A stretch of 26,737 nt of DNA from Anaerolineaceae bacterium UBA6086 (GTDB lineage Bacteria; Chloroflexota; Anaerolineae; Anaerolineales; Anaerolineaceae): assembly GCA_002436005.1 (NCBI GenBank), contig DIXG01000001.1:1-26737 (forward strand), given 5' to 3'. Positions 13,753-21,936 of the stretch are shown here, in pieces. Made by a program: the position numbers and the translations under genes. The notes below the pieces were generated by a model. It worked only from the letters and a program-made list of their open reading frames with translations, was not told where the DNA came from and did not search any database. How positions within the stretch are numbered: the stretch's first letter is position 1; every line of letters begins with the position of its first letter.

Positions 13753-14895
13753 ATGAAAAGACAACTGCGCGTGATGGTCGTCTTTGGCACCCGGCCTGAA
13801 GCCGTGAAATTGGCGCCTGTCATCAAAGCGCTGAAACTTCACAGCGATGAAATCCAGACCACAGTATGCATCACCGCCCAGCACCGACAAATGCTGGACC
13901 AGGTGCTGGATGCTTTCCAGATCACACCGGATATTGATCTTGACCTGATGCGTCCGGATCAAAGCCTGAGTGAACTGACTGCGCGCATCTTCACTGACCT
14001 TGACCCCGTACTGCAAGAATACCAACCCGATTGGTTGCTGATCCAGGGCGACACCACCACGGTGATGGCGGCTGCCCTGCTGGGCTATTATCATCATATA
14101 AACGTTGGGCATGTGGAAGCTGGCTTGCGAACCCATGACAAATGGCAGCCTTTCCCCGAGGAGGTTAACCGGCGGTTGGCAGGGGTTTTGGCAGACCTGC
14201 ATTTTGCACCAACGGAAAACAATCGCCAAAACCTGCTGCGGGAAGGCGTACCCGACGAAAATATTGCTGTCACAGGCAACCCCGCCATTGATGCCCTGCG
14301 CATCATTGCAGAACAACCCGCACCACCTCAGGCTGAAACCCTTCTCAGACAGGCTGGCATCCAAACTGGCGGCCGTCGTCTGGTGCTGATCACGGCACAC
14401 CGCAGGGAGAACTTTGGGGCACCGATCAGGGGCATCTGTGGCGCCATCCAAAATCTGGCGCAACACTATCGGGATTCAGTCACCTTCATTTATCCCGTTC
14501 ACCTGAACCCAAACATCCAGCAACCTGTCTATGAACTGCTCTCGGGTATCGAAAATATCCTCCTGCTGCCGCCGCTGGATTACCTCCCGCTGATCCACCT
14601 GATGAAACACGCCGACCTGATCCTGACCGATTCGGGCGGAATCCAGGAAGAAGCGCCCTCTTTCGGAATCCCAACATTGGTTCTGCGAGAACGTACCGAA
14701 CGCCAGGAAGGTGTGGACGCAGGAACGCTTAAACTGGTCGGAACAGACCCAGATCGCATCTTTACCGAGGCACAGCGCTTACTGGACGATCCGCAAGCAC
14801 ATGCCACCATGGCAGGCGCAGTCAACCCATATGGCGATGGACATGCTTCTGAACGCATCGTATCAGCCCTGCTGGCTCGTTGGAAGGCGGATTGA
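13753..14895 (+). CDS. wecB: UDP-N-acetylglucosamine 2-epimerase (non-hydrolysing)
   Basis: The enzyme converts UDP-GlcNAc to UDP-ManNAc in the cytoplasm, a precursor for surface polysaccharides. The 380-residue length fits the family (about 370-385). Conserved motifs are VFGTRPEAVKLAPVI near 9-23, QGDTTTVMAAA near 98-108, GHVEAGLRT, PEEVNRRL, TAHRRENFG, YPVHLNPN and LTDSGGIQEEAPSFG, the GT-B-like UDP site. The protein is complete, with the catalytic Asp/Glu/His set in place by motif. ATG 13753 begins MKRQLRV just before the family start. It is first of five genes on the plus strand, and its stop overlaps the next start (TGATG). Its product implies ManNAc or a derivative in the glycan made by the downstream transferases. 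Confidence 0.95.
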   Translation: MKRQLRVMVVFGTRPEAVKLAPVIKALKLHSDEIQTTVCITAQHRQMLDQVLDAFQITPDIDLDLMRPDQSLSELTARIFTDLDPVLQEYQPDWLLIQGDTTTVMAAALLGYYHHINVGHVEAGLRTHDKWQPFPEEVNRRLAGVLADLHFAPTENNRQNLLREGVPDENIAVTGNPAIDALRIIAEQPAPPQAETLLRQAGIQTGGRRLVLITAHRRENFGAPIRGICGAIQNLAQHYRDSVTFIYPVHLNPNIQQPVYELLSGIENILLLPPLDYLPLIHLMKHADLILTDSGGIQEEAPSFGIPTLVLRERTERQEGVDAGTLKLVGTDPDRIFTEAQRLLDDPQAHATMAGAVNPYGDGHASERIVSALLARWKAD

Positions 14896-15359
14896 TGCCA
14901 AAAAAGGATTTCTACACTCGCCTGGTTTATGCCCGCAACGTACCGCTGCTGGGAAAATTGTTCTATTATCTGCTCAAATTATTGGGTTCCGAAATTCCCC
15001 TCAGCGTGCCGATCGGCAAGGACTTTATTCTCGAACATGGCGGGCATGGCGTGGTCATCCACAGTAAGAGCAAAATTGGCGACCGTGTGCATATCTACCA
15101 GGGTGTAACATTGGGACGCGCCGATATTTACCTCTCTGCAGACCAATCCGGGTTTGAAGGCATCGAGATCGGAAATGATGTGATCCTCTCGCCTGGCTGC
15201 AAAATCCTCTGCAAGGAGGGCGTTTTGAAGGTGGGTGACGGCTCGGTCATTGGCGCGAATGCTGTGCTGCTGCAATCCACTGGCACTCATGAAATCTGGG
15301 CTGGCTCACCAGCCCGCTGTGTGGGCAAACGCCCGCCCATAGACCCAACACTCCAATGA
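14895..15359 (+). CDS. Left-handed beta-helix acyltransferase (CysE/LbH_SAT type)
   Basis: This 154-residue hexapeptide-repeat transferase uses acetyl-CoA or a similar donor. Visible hexapeptide turns include VVIHSKSKIGDRVHIYQGVT, a segment that in serine acetyltransferases carries the catalytic His, then IEIGNDVILSPGCKIL, LKVGDGSVIGANAVLL and the closing AGSPARCVGKRP. It is much shorter than true CysE, lacking the N-terminal helical domain. Its place between wecB and glycosyltransferases therefore suggests acetylation of a sugar in the glycan rather than cysteine synthesis. ATG 14895 shares a base with the wecB stop (TGATG) and has GGAAGGCGG upstream; a TTG at 14880 in frame is less likely. 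The stop overlaps the next start (ATGA). Confidence 0.85.
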   Translation: MPKKDFYTRLVYARNVPLLGKLFYYLLKLLGSEIPLSVPIGKDFILEHGGHGVVIHSKSKIGDRVHIYQGVTLGRADIYLSADQSGFEGIEIGNDVILSPGCKILCKEGVLKVGDGSVIGANAVLLQSTGTHEIWAGSPARCVGKRPPIDPTLQ

Positions 15360-16381
15360 AAAAGCAAATTTGCCTGATACCGCAATTAACGGGACTGGGA
15401 GGCATGGTGTCATTCCAGGAAAAGCTGATCCAGGGCTTGGAAAAACGCGGCATCGCCCATACCTATGACCTTTCCGACCCGGCGAATAGTGCCATTCTGG
15501 TAATCGGTGGCACACGCCAGCTCTGGCGCTTGTGGCAGGCAAAACGTCAGGGCGTGCCAATCGTCCAACGCTTGAACGGGATGAACTGGCTTCACCATGT
15601 GGAAAAAACGCCGCTCAAAGCTTACCTGCGCGCAGAGCTGAATAACCGCCTGCTGGCTTTCATCCGCCGCAGGCTGGCTGACCGCATTGTTTACCAGAGC
15701 CAGTTCAGCCAGGATTGGTGGGAGCGCGAATTTGGACCCATCCAGGCTGGCGCGCAGGTGGTGTATAACGGTGTGGACCTGGACTCATATCACCCTTCAG
15801 GAACTGAAAACCGCCCCACAGACCACGACCGCATCCTGCTGGTGGAAGGACACCTGAGCGGTGCTAACGCCAGGGGGCTGCTGACAGCTGTCAGGCTGGC
15901 GCAAGCTGTTGCCAAAAATCACTCCCGGACCATTGAATTGATGGTGGTGGCTGATGTCAGTGACCCGGTTAAAGCACAAGCCCATTCCCTTGCACCTGAT
16001 TTGTGGATCACCTGGCGCGGTGTTGTCCCCCGCAGCGAAATCCCTGAGATTGACCGCAGTGCCCACGTGTTGTTCAGCGCAGACCTGAACGCTGCCTGCC
16101 CCAACAGTGTGATCGAAGCGATGGCATGCGGGTTGCCCATCCTGGCATATGATACCGGCGCACTGAACGAGTTGGTGCAGGACGGCGCAGGAATCGTAGT
16201 GCCCTATGGATCGGATCACTGGAAGCTGCAGGACCCCGAGATCGAGCCGCTTGCCACGGCTTGCATCCAAATATTACAGCACAACCCGACATACCGTCAG
16301 CGTGCGCGCCAACGTGCGGAAGCGATCTTCTCCCTTGAACACATGGTTGCCCCCTATTTGGCAGCCCTGGGGGTGGCATGA
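15356..16381 (+). CDS. Glycosyltransferase, GT-B fold (GT4-like), first of three
   Basis: This 341-residue cytoplasmic transferase probably adds one sugar from a nucleotide donor to the growing glycan. The N-terminal domain starts with CLIPQLTGLGGMVSFQEKL and has VVYNGVDLDSYHP at the domain junction, typical of GT4. The donor site is read in SADLNAACPNSVIEAMACG, followed by LPILAYDTGALNELV. The Glu of EAMACG is kept; the residue eight positions before it is Ala where many GT4 enzymes have Glu. ATG 15356 overlaps the preceding stop in ATGA. The sugar cannot be predicted. The run at 15585-15600 (NGMNWLHHVEK) matches similar transferases of cell-surface loci. Confidence 0.85.
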   Translation: MKKQICLIPQLTGLGGMVSFQEKLIQGLEKRGIAHTYDLSDPANSAILVIGGTRQLWRLWQAKRQGVPIVQRLNGMNWLHHVEKTPLKAYLRAELNNRLLAFIRRRLADRIVYQSQFSQDWWEREFGPIQAGAQVVYNGVDLDSYHPSGTENRPTDHDRILLVEGHLSGANARGLLTAVRLAQAVAKNHSRTIELMVVADVSDPVKAQAHSLAPDLWITWRGVVPRSEIPEIDRSAHVLFSADLNAACPNSVIEAMACGLPILAYDTGALNELVQDGAGIVVPYGSDHWKLQDPEIEPLATACIQILQHNPTYRQRARQRAEAIFSLEHMVAPYLAALGVA

Positions 16382-17484
16382 CCACCTTTAAAGGAAGCGT
16401 TGGATTGGTCCAAAGGGTGCTGCCAGGCTACCGCGCCCCCTTTTTTGATGCGCTGGCACAAGCCTGCAACGGTGGCTTGGAAGTCTTCGCCGGGCAGTCC
16501 AGACCAGATGAACATATCCAACCCGTCAATCACCTGACAAACGCGAAGCTTGTCCACGCAAAAAACTGGCATCTATTCAGAGGATCCGGATACCTCTGTA
16601 TCCAGGTTGGCTTGATGTCCTGGTTGAGGCGCTGGCAGCCGGATGTGCTGATCGTAGAAGCCAATCCCCGCTATTTACGCACGCCGGCAGCGGTGCGGTG
16701 GATGCACAGGCAGCAAAGACCGGTAATTGGATGGGGACTGGGCGCGCCGCCCCTTTCGGGTCCACTTTCAAGAATACGCCGCAAGCGACGCCAAAACTTC
16801 ATCATGCAATTTGACGTCCTGATCACCTACAGCCAGACCGGGGCAGAAGAATATGCCCGTTTGGGTTTCCCGCAGGATCGCATCGTCATTGCCTTCAACG
16901 CCGTCAGCCCAGCGCCCAAACACCCCTTCCCCATGCGCGCTCTGCCGCAAGCGGAGGATAAAGCCCGGGTGCTTTTTGTGGGACGACTGCAAAAACGCAA
17001 AAACCTTGACAACTTGATCAACGCCTGTGCGGCCCTCCCCCCTGGGCTGCAACCTGAATTAGTGATCGTCGGGGATGGCCCGGATCGCCAGCGGTTAGAG
17101 GCGTTGGCTGATGCACATTATCCCACCACCCGCTTCACCGGCGCCCTCTATGATCAGGAGCTGGTAGACCAATTTCTGCAGGCGGATCTTTTTGTGCTTC
17201 CCGGCACCGGAGGACTGGCAATTCAGCAAGCCATGAGCTACGGCCTGCCCGTGATTTCAGCAGAGGCAGACGGCACGCAAGCTGACCTTGTCCGCCAGCA
17301 AAACGGCTGGCAGGTGCCCCCAGACAACCCTGCCGCCCTCACACATGCCCTTCAAGCAGCCCTCTCAAATCTGCCTGCGCTGCGGGAAATGGGGAAAGAA
17401 AGCTTCCATATCGTTACAGAGGAGATCAACCTGGAGCAGATGGTGGAGTCCTTTGTCACCGCACTTCACAGGAGCGTGGCATGA
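16378..17484 (+). CDS. Glycosyltransferase, GT-B fold (GT4-like), second of three
   Basis: A 368-residue transferase of the same operon. The N-terminal half has VQRVLPGYRAPFFDAL, common in sugar transferases of surface loci. The C-terminal donor domain has RVLFVGRLQKRKNLDNLI, ELVIVGDGPDRQRLEAL and LFVLPGTGGLAIQQAMSYG, then LPVISAEADGTQADLV. The position that is Glu in EAMAxG of most GT4 enzymes is Gln here (QQAMSYG), and the residue eight before it is Gly, so the usual Glu pair is absent. I recall relatives with this pattern, so I call it a functional variant rather than a dead enzyme. ATG 16378 overlaps the previous stop (ATGA), and the end overlaps the next gene the same way. Confidence 0.85.
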   Translation: MTTFKGSVGLVQRVLPGYRAPFFDALAQACNGGLEVFAGQSRPDEHIQPVNHLTNAKLVHAKNWHLFRGSGYLCIQVGLMSWLRRWQPDVLIVEANPRYLRTPAAVRWMHRQQRPVIGWGLGAPPLSGPLSRIRRKRRQNFIMQFDVLITYSQTGAEEYARLGFPQDRIVIAFNAVSPAPKHPFPMRALPQAEDKARVLFVGRLQKRKNLDNLINACAALPPGLQPELVIVGDGPDRQRLEALADAHYPTTRFTGALYDQELVDQFLQADLFVLPGTGGLAIQQAMSYGLPVISAEADGTQADLVRQQNGWQVPPDNPAALTHALQAALSNLPALREMGKESFHIVTEEINLEQMVESFVTALHRSVA

Positions 17485-18686
17485 ACGCTCACATCCTGAT
17501 CGTCGCCGATGGACGCAGTCCAACCACTCGCAGCTGGATCCAGCATATCCAGTCCCTGGGATATGCCCTCAGCCTGATTTCCACTTACCCCTGTGAGCCG
17601 CCGGAGTCATTGAAACACTTCCATGTCTTACCGATAGCCTTCAGCCGCTTTAGCACTGGCAGCAGCGAAAAAAGCCAGCCTACTTCAAAATCCGGTTCAG
17701 TTTCGCTGATACGTCGATTCAGTCCGCTTTTTCAATCCCTGCGCTACATTCTCGGTCCACTGACGCTGCTGTGCCATGCAAAGGCTTATCGCAAACTGCT
17801 GCACGAGTTCAAACCGGACCTGGTGCATGCACTGCGCATCCCGTTTGAAGGCATGCTCGCCAGCTATACCCCAAAGGGTATCCCCTGCCTGGTGGCTACC
17901 TGGGGCAATGATCTCACCCTGCATGCCAGGGGTTCCTGGCTGATGAGCATGTTCACACGGCGCTGCCTGAACCGTGCCAATGGACTCACCTCCGACACCC
18001 TGCGAGACGTGCGCCTGGCGCAAACCCTGGGGCTGGACGCGATCGCCCCCACACTTGTCGTGCCCGGCTCTGGCGGAATAGCCCTCAAGGAAATTGAAAA
18101 TGCCCCAGCTTTTGACGTAAATAGCTATGGGTTGTCGAAAACAGGCATTTGGCTGGTGAACCCGCGCGGGGTGCGCCCGGGTTCCGTGCATCAAGATGTG
18201 TTCTTTGCTGCTCTGCCACAGGTGATCGCACGCTATCCCAACTGCCAGATCATCTGTCCCAGCCTGGCGGGGAACAAACAGGCACAGGATTGGATCGATA
18301 CTTTTCAGATTGGAGATAACACCCACCTCCTGCCCAGGCTGTCCCAACCCGAACTGTGGTCCCTCTTCAACAAGGTAGAGGTTTTTATCTCTCCCTCCAG
18401 CCATGACGGCACGCCCAACACGCTGCTGGAAGCGATGGCATGCGGCTGTTTCCCGGTGGCGGGCGATATTGAATCCCTGCGAGAGTGGATCGAGAACGGC
18501 GTGAATGGTCTGCTCGTCGATCCACGTGACCCGGACCTGCTGGCAAAAGCCATCCTCAAAGCGATCGAGGACCAAACCTTACGCCAAAAAGCAGCTGCAC
18601 TTAACAAGGAAATTATTGCCAGCCGTGCATCTGTCAGCGCCACCCTGCCGAAAATTCAATCGTTTTACAACCAATTCCTCGTATAA
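17481..18686 (+). CDS. Glycosyltransferase, GT-B fold (GT4-like), third of three
   Basis: A 401-residue transferase and the last gene of the operon. Motifs are ILIVADGRSPTTRSWIQHIQ at the start, LVHALRIPFEGMLASY, VATWGNDLTLHARGS, WLVNPRGVRPGSVHQDVFF and the donor site SPSSHDGTPNTLLEAMACG, followed by CFPVAGDIESLREWI and GVNGLLVDPRDPDLLAKAI. The donor-site Glu of EAMACG is present with Asp eight residues earlier. ATG 17481 overlaps the previous stop in ATGA. No polymerase, flippase or export gene follows, so the glycan's export must depend on genes elsewhere. Specificity is unknown. Confidence 0.85.
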   Translation: MNAHILIVADGRSPTTRSWIQHIQSLGYALSLISTYPCEPPESLKHFHVLPIAFSRFSTGSSEKSQPTSKSGSVSLIRRFSPLFQSLRYILGPLTLLCHAKAYRKLLHEFKPDLVHALRIPFEGMLASYTPKGIPCLVATWGNDLTLHARGSWLMSMFTRRCLNRANGLTSDTLRDVRLAQTLGLDAIAPTLVVPGSGGIALKEIENAPAFDVNSYGLSKTGIWLVNPRGVRPGSVHQDVFFAALPQVIARYPNCQIICPSLAGNKQAQDWIDTFQIGDNTHLLPRLSQPELWSLFNKVEVFISPSSHDGTPNTLLEAMACGCFPVAGDIESLREWIENGVNGLLVDPRDPDLLAKAILKAIEDQTLRQKAAALNKEIIASRASVSATLPKIQSFYNQFLV

Positions 18687-18722
18687 TTCTGATTCTGATG
18701 ATCAATTACTCTGAAAATGTTT

Positions 18723-18741
18723 TATAATGGGAGCGATCCCA
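18723..18741 (+). promoter_or_regulatory. -10 box overlapped by a CelR-like LacI-family operator
   Basis: TATAAT (18723-18728) is directly overlapped by TGGGAGCGATCCCA (18728-18741). The known operator of Thermobifida CelR is TGGGAGCGCTCCCA, so this site differs at one base. A repressor here would block RNA polymerase. The -35 is weak (TGATCA at 18699-18704, 18-bp spacer). Confidence 0.75.
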
Positions 18742-18789
18742 ATTGTTTATTTATTGGGGGGAAAGCCTCACTAAGCCAAAGGATCTCAC

Positions 18790-20142
18790 ATGACTCAATT
18801 ATCATTTCCAAAAGATTTTGTCTGGGGCGCAGCCACTGCCTCCTATCAAATCGAAGGCGCCTGGGATGAAGACGGCAAAGGCGAAAGCGTCTGGGATCGC
18901 TTCTCGCACCAGCCATATCGCATTTTGAATGCAGACACCGGCGACGTTGCCTGCGACCATTATCACCACTTATCCGAAGACATCGACCTGATCAAAGACC
19001 TTGGTCTGCAGTCTTACCGATTCTCGATCAGCTGGCCGCGCATAATACCGCAGGGCACAGGCCAAATTGAACCGCGCGGTCTGGACTTCTATGATCGACT
19101 GGTGGACCAACTGTTGGCAGCTGATATTGTGCCCATGGCGACCCTCAACCACTGGGACTTCCCGCAGGTGCTTCAGGAAAAAGGCGGCTGGCCGAACCGG
19201 GACAGCGTTGATTGGTTTACCGAATACGCTGCGGTCGTCTTTGAACGTCTGGCAGATCGGGTGCCATTCTGGGCAACCCACAACGAACCCCATGTGGTGG
19301 CATTTCTGGGCTATGCCGACGGCCATTTTGCACCTGGCATTGCCAGCTATGCCCAGGCGTTCCAGACAACCCACCATCTGCTCCTCTCCCACGGGCGCAC
19401 CGTTCAGCTCTATCGTGAGCTTGGCTACCCCGGAAAGATCGGCATCGTCCTGAATCTATCAACCTATCACCCCCAAACCGATCGCCCTGAAGATCACGCA
19501 GCAGCAAGGCGTAGTGAAGATCTGGTCAACAATCTCTTCCTCGATCCCATCTTCAAAGGTCACTATCCTGCGAATTTGATGAGATGGATTGGGGCAATGG
19601 CGCCAAAAGTTCAGGATGGTGACATGGCTGCCATCAACGAACCAATTGATTTCCTGGGTATCAATTTTTATTTTGGACAACTGGTCAAATTTCAACACCG
19701 AGGGCTGTTCAAAATGGATTCAACCCCAAATATCGACCCGGGTTGGGGAATGACCAAGAAGGGCTGGGGCATCTGTCCCTCGCAGCTGACCGAACTCCTG
19801 CTGAATCTCAAAGACGAATACGGTAATCCACCCATGTACATCACAGAAAATGGAACTGCCATTGACGGAGCGGTTGATGAAACGGGTTTTGAAGATGACC
19901 AGGGACGCATCAACTACCTGCGAGCCCATTTTCAGGCTGCCCACAAAGCCCTGTCATTGGGTGCTGACCTGCGCGGCTATTATGTTTGGAGCCTGATGGA
20001 CAATTTTGAATGGGCTGAAGGCTACGATCTGCGCTTTGGACTGACCCGGATTGATTTTGAGAGCCCTGACCGTAAGCGAACGCCTAAAGCGAGTTATCAA
20101 TGGTACAGAGATGTGATCAAGGATAACGCCGTCGTCCGGTAA
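18790..20142 (+). CDS. Beta-glucosidase, glycoside hydrolase family 1
   Basis: The enzyme hydrolyses beta-glucosides such as cellobiose and releases glucose. It has 450 residues, the normal GH1 length, with no signal peptide, so it is cytoplasmic. Family marks are FVWGAATASYQIEGAW near 10-25, LNHWDFP near 119, the acid/base Glu166 in THNEPH, the nucleophile Glu353 in YITENGTA, and the C-terminal SLMDNFEWAEGYDLRFGL. The gene is complete. ATG 18790 has AAAGGA 6 nt upstream. It is transcribed alone, after a promoter with a CelR-like operator and before a strong terminator, which suggests induction by cello-oligosaccharides. The activity range (glucosidase, galactosidase or fucosidase) is not settled by sequence alone. 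Confidence 0.95.
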   Translation: MTQLSFPKDFVWGAATASYQIEGAWDEDGKGESVWDRFSHQPYRILNADTGDVACDHYHHLSEDIDLIKDLGLQSYRFSISWPRIIPQGTGQIEPRGLDFYDRLVDQLLAADIVPMATLNHWDFPQVLQEKGGWPNRDSVDWFTEYAAVVFERLADRVPFWATHNEPHVVAFLGYADGHFAPGIASYAQAFQTTHHLLLSHGRTVQLYRELGYPGKIGIVLNLSTYHPQTDRPEDHAAARRSEDLVNNLFLDPIFKGHYPANLMRWIGAMAPKVQDGDMAAINEPIDFLGINFYFGQLVKFQHRGLFKMDSTPNIDPGWGMTKKGWGICPSQLTELLLNLKDEYGNPPMYITENGTAIDGAVDETGFEDDQGRINYLRAHFQAAHKALSLGADLRGYYVWSLMDNFEWAEGYDLRFGLTRIDFESPDRKRTPKASYQWYRDVIKDNAVVR

Positions 20143-20208
20143 GAGGATTGTTAGAGCGATCTGCTTGTCCTTTCAAGAGAAATTTACATATTTTAGGATT
20201 TTTAAAAC

Positions 20209-20239
20209 AAAACTACCCCAGTTGATGGGGTAGTTTTTT
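20209..20239. terminator. Bidirectional intrinsic terminator
   Basis: An 11-bp stem (AAAACTACCCC at 20209-20219 with GGGGTAGTTTT at 20227-20237) has a 7-nt loop. It is followed by more T on the plus strand and flanked by A on the other side. It ends the GH1 transcript and the convergent small secreted gene. Confidence 0.9.
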
Positions 20240-20269
20240 AGATAATTCTGAAGGTGCTGGTTTACGTGA

Positions 20270-20695
20270 TTAGTTCCTGCCGCCGCCTCGTCGTTGCGGA
20301 ACGCCTTCGCCGGTGCAGACGCCGTCGCCAGAGCCGTCATTCAATCGCTGCTGACGCATTTCGGGTTGATTCTCGGCGCCCAGGTTTTGCTGCAACCGAA
20401 TCTGCTGTGGATCACACTCACCGGTGCATTCACCATCTTCCTGCAGCTCACGCAAACGGGTCCGTGTCTGTGACTGAGTCATGATGGGATCTTCGCCATT
20501 CTGGTTGCCATATTGATAGGCGAATTCAAATTCATTTTCCATTTCAACAGGTTGAGAGACGGGTTCACCGGCAGCTTCAATCACAACATCATCCTGTGGG
20601 TCAGCTTCCTGCGCATAGGTCGTGCTGACGACGCCCATCACACCAAGCCCAACAACAAGCGCAACTATCACTGCAATAAAAATCTTCTTTTTCAT
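20270..20695 (-). CDS. Small secreted protein with DGxCTGE motifs
   Basis: This 141-residue exported protein is of unknown function. A Sec signal peptide (MKKK then a hydrophobic run to about 25, cleavage near TYAQ-EA) leads to a mature acidic, Gln-rich chain with Glu/Asp in the first half. Two related motifs, DGECTGECDPQQ and DGVCTGEGVPQRR, each follow a Gln-Arg-Leu context, and the tail is RRGGGRN. Three Cys occur in total in the mature part. ATG 20695 has an ideal AAGGAG ribosome-binding site. The DNA 95-120 bases upstream holds an 11-bp direct repeat. I do not recognise the family; calcium or metal binding by DG-rich loops is only a guess. Confidence 0.75.
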   Translation of the reverse strand: MKKKIFIAVIVALVVGLGVMGVVSTTYAQEADPQDDVVIEAAGEPVSQPVEMENEFEFAYQYGNQNGEDPIMTQSQTRTRLRELQEDGECTGECDPQQIRLQQNLGAENQPEMRQQRLNDGSGDGVCTGEGVPQRRGGGRN

Positions 20696-20791
20696 AGGTC
20701 ACTCCTTATCACTCATTTTCATCCATAAAGGATTGGATTGATCTTACACTACCAATTCTATCGATGGAATGTGTAGCAGCAATAAGCAAGA

Positions 20792-20816
20792 TGTGAAGAA
20801 ATTGTGAAGAAATTGT
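20792..20816. repeat. 11-bp direct repeat TGTGAAGAAAT
   Basis: TGTGAAGAAAT occurs twice head to tail (20792-20802 and 20803-20813) followed by TGT. It lies between the PAP2 gene and the secreted-protein gene, about 100 bases before the latter's start. An 11-bp period is the spacing used by OmpR/PhoB-type regulators. Confidence 0.85.
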
Positions 20817-20841
20817 CCCTGCCAAAATGAAGTTTCCTCAA

Positions 20842-21813
20842 TCATTCCTCGAATTGTAAGATTCCTATGGCTTTGAAAATTACTGGGCCGAGCCATGAGA
20901 CCCACAGCCCAATCAGTGTATAGCGGAAAAAGCGCAAGCCATATCCCACGAAATCCTCGCTGCGTGGAAAGATTTGCCCAAGCCCAAAATAGAGCACAAA
21001 AACACCCAGCAGACCGACCAGGAAACGCGCTAGTCTGCGCCAACCACCCTGCGATGCCAGGAAATGGCCCCTGGTCTTCGTCAGGATCACATAACCGGTC
21101 AACATACCAAACCAGGTGCCTGCGACGGTGAAAGCGCCATTAAGATCATAAGGCGCCACCTCGCCAGCACGTGCTGCCCATTCGCTGTTCATCTCCCAGG
21201 GACCCACCACCCAACGCGCCCCCAGAATGAGCAGCAAGATTACGGCCGTGCTCGCCAGCACCAACCCCAGCTGTGCCCGGGCGGATTTCTTTCCAACCCA
21301 GGCACCAACGGGCTTGTACCAGGCAGCGAACGCCCACACCAGCAGTCCACCCAAAACCCAGCCCAAAAGCACATCACTCAAGAAATGGACACCCAGGTAG
21401 AGCCTGGAAACACCAATCAGGAAGATCAGAATCACAGCCACAATTCTAAACCAGCGTTTTTTCACCTCTACAGCCAGCCAACCCCAAACAGATGCCGCAA
21501 TTTGGGCATGTCCTGAGGGCAGACCAAAGGAGGTCTCATGCGAATAAGCGTAAACGCTGTCACTGATCCAGTAAGGTCTTGGGCTGTGAAAAAGAAACTT
21601 GAAGAAGGTGTTGAATGTGTTCCCCATCAACATCACCAGGCCGACCCGAAAGCCCACCATCTGGTCAAAACACCAGTAGAGCGTGGGCAGGAGCAAAACA
21701 AAAAATTCCTCATAGCCTAATGATGTAATCGCCAGCATCGGCGCCCGCAGCCACCCGCCCAGGCTTTGCAGAAATTCATTAACAACAATCTCTAACCCGT
21801 TAAATCCAGCCAT
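20842..21813 (-). CDS. PAP2-superfamily membrane phosphatase
   Basis: This 323-residue integral membrane protein of the type 2 phosphatidic acid phosphatase superfamily probably removes phosphate from a lipid (phosphatidate or undecaprenyl diphosphate). The three catalytic motifs are visible: KFLFHSPRPYW near 72-82, PSGH near 99-102 and SRLYLGVHFLSDV near 138-150. About seven or eight helices are present, and the C-terminal third adds helices beyond the core. Start ATG 21813 has GGGAGG 8 nt upstream; a TTG one codon earlier is possible. The gene stands alone. The extended C-terminus is like the longer bacterial PAP2 proteins, and the substrate is undetermined. Confidence 0.9.
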   Translation of the reverse strand: MAGFNGLEIVVNEFLQSLGGWLRAPMLAITSLGYEEFFVLLLPTLYWCFDQMVGFRVGLVMLMGNTFNTFFKFLFHSPRPYWISDSVYAYSHETSFGLPSGHAQIAASVWGWLAVEVKKRWFRIVAVILIFLIGVSRLYLGVHFLSDVLLGWVLGGLLVWAFAAWYKPVGAWVGKKSARAQLGLVLASTAVILLLILGARWVVGPWEMNSEWAARAGEVAPYDLNGAFTVAGTWFGMLTGYVILTKTRGHFLASQGGWRRLARFLVGLLGVFVLYFGLGQIFPRSEDFVGYGLRFFRYTLIGLWVSWLGPVIFKAIGILQFEE

Positions 21814-21936
21814 CAAATCAACCTCCCATCATCAAAATATATTTTGCGAAATAAAACGCTGACATACCTAAACATCGTTCAAAACGCACAATCACACCTT
21901 CACGAATGACCACAAGAGGATCAAAATTCGCACTTG

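Noticed and set aside
17697..18575. 292-residue minus-strand ORF
   Set aside because: It is antisense to the third glycosyltransferase, which has full GT-B motifs and an ATGA junction with the gene before it.
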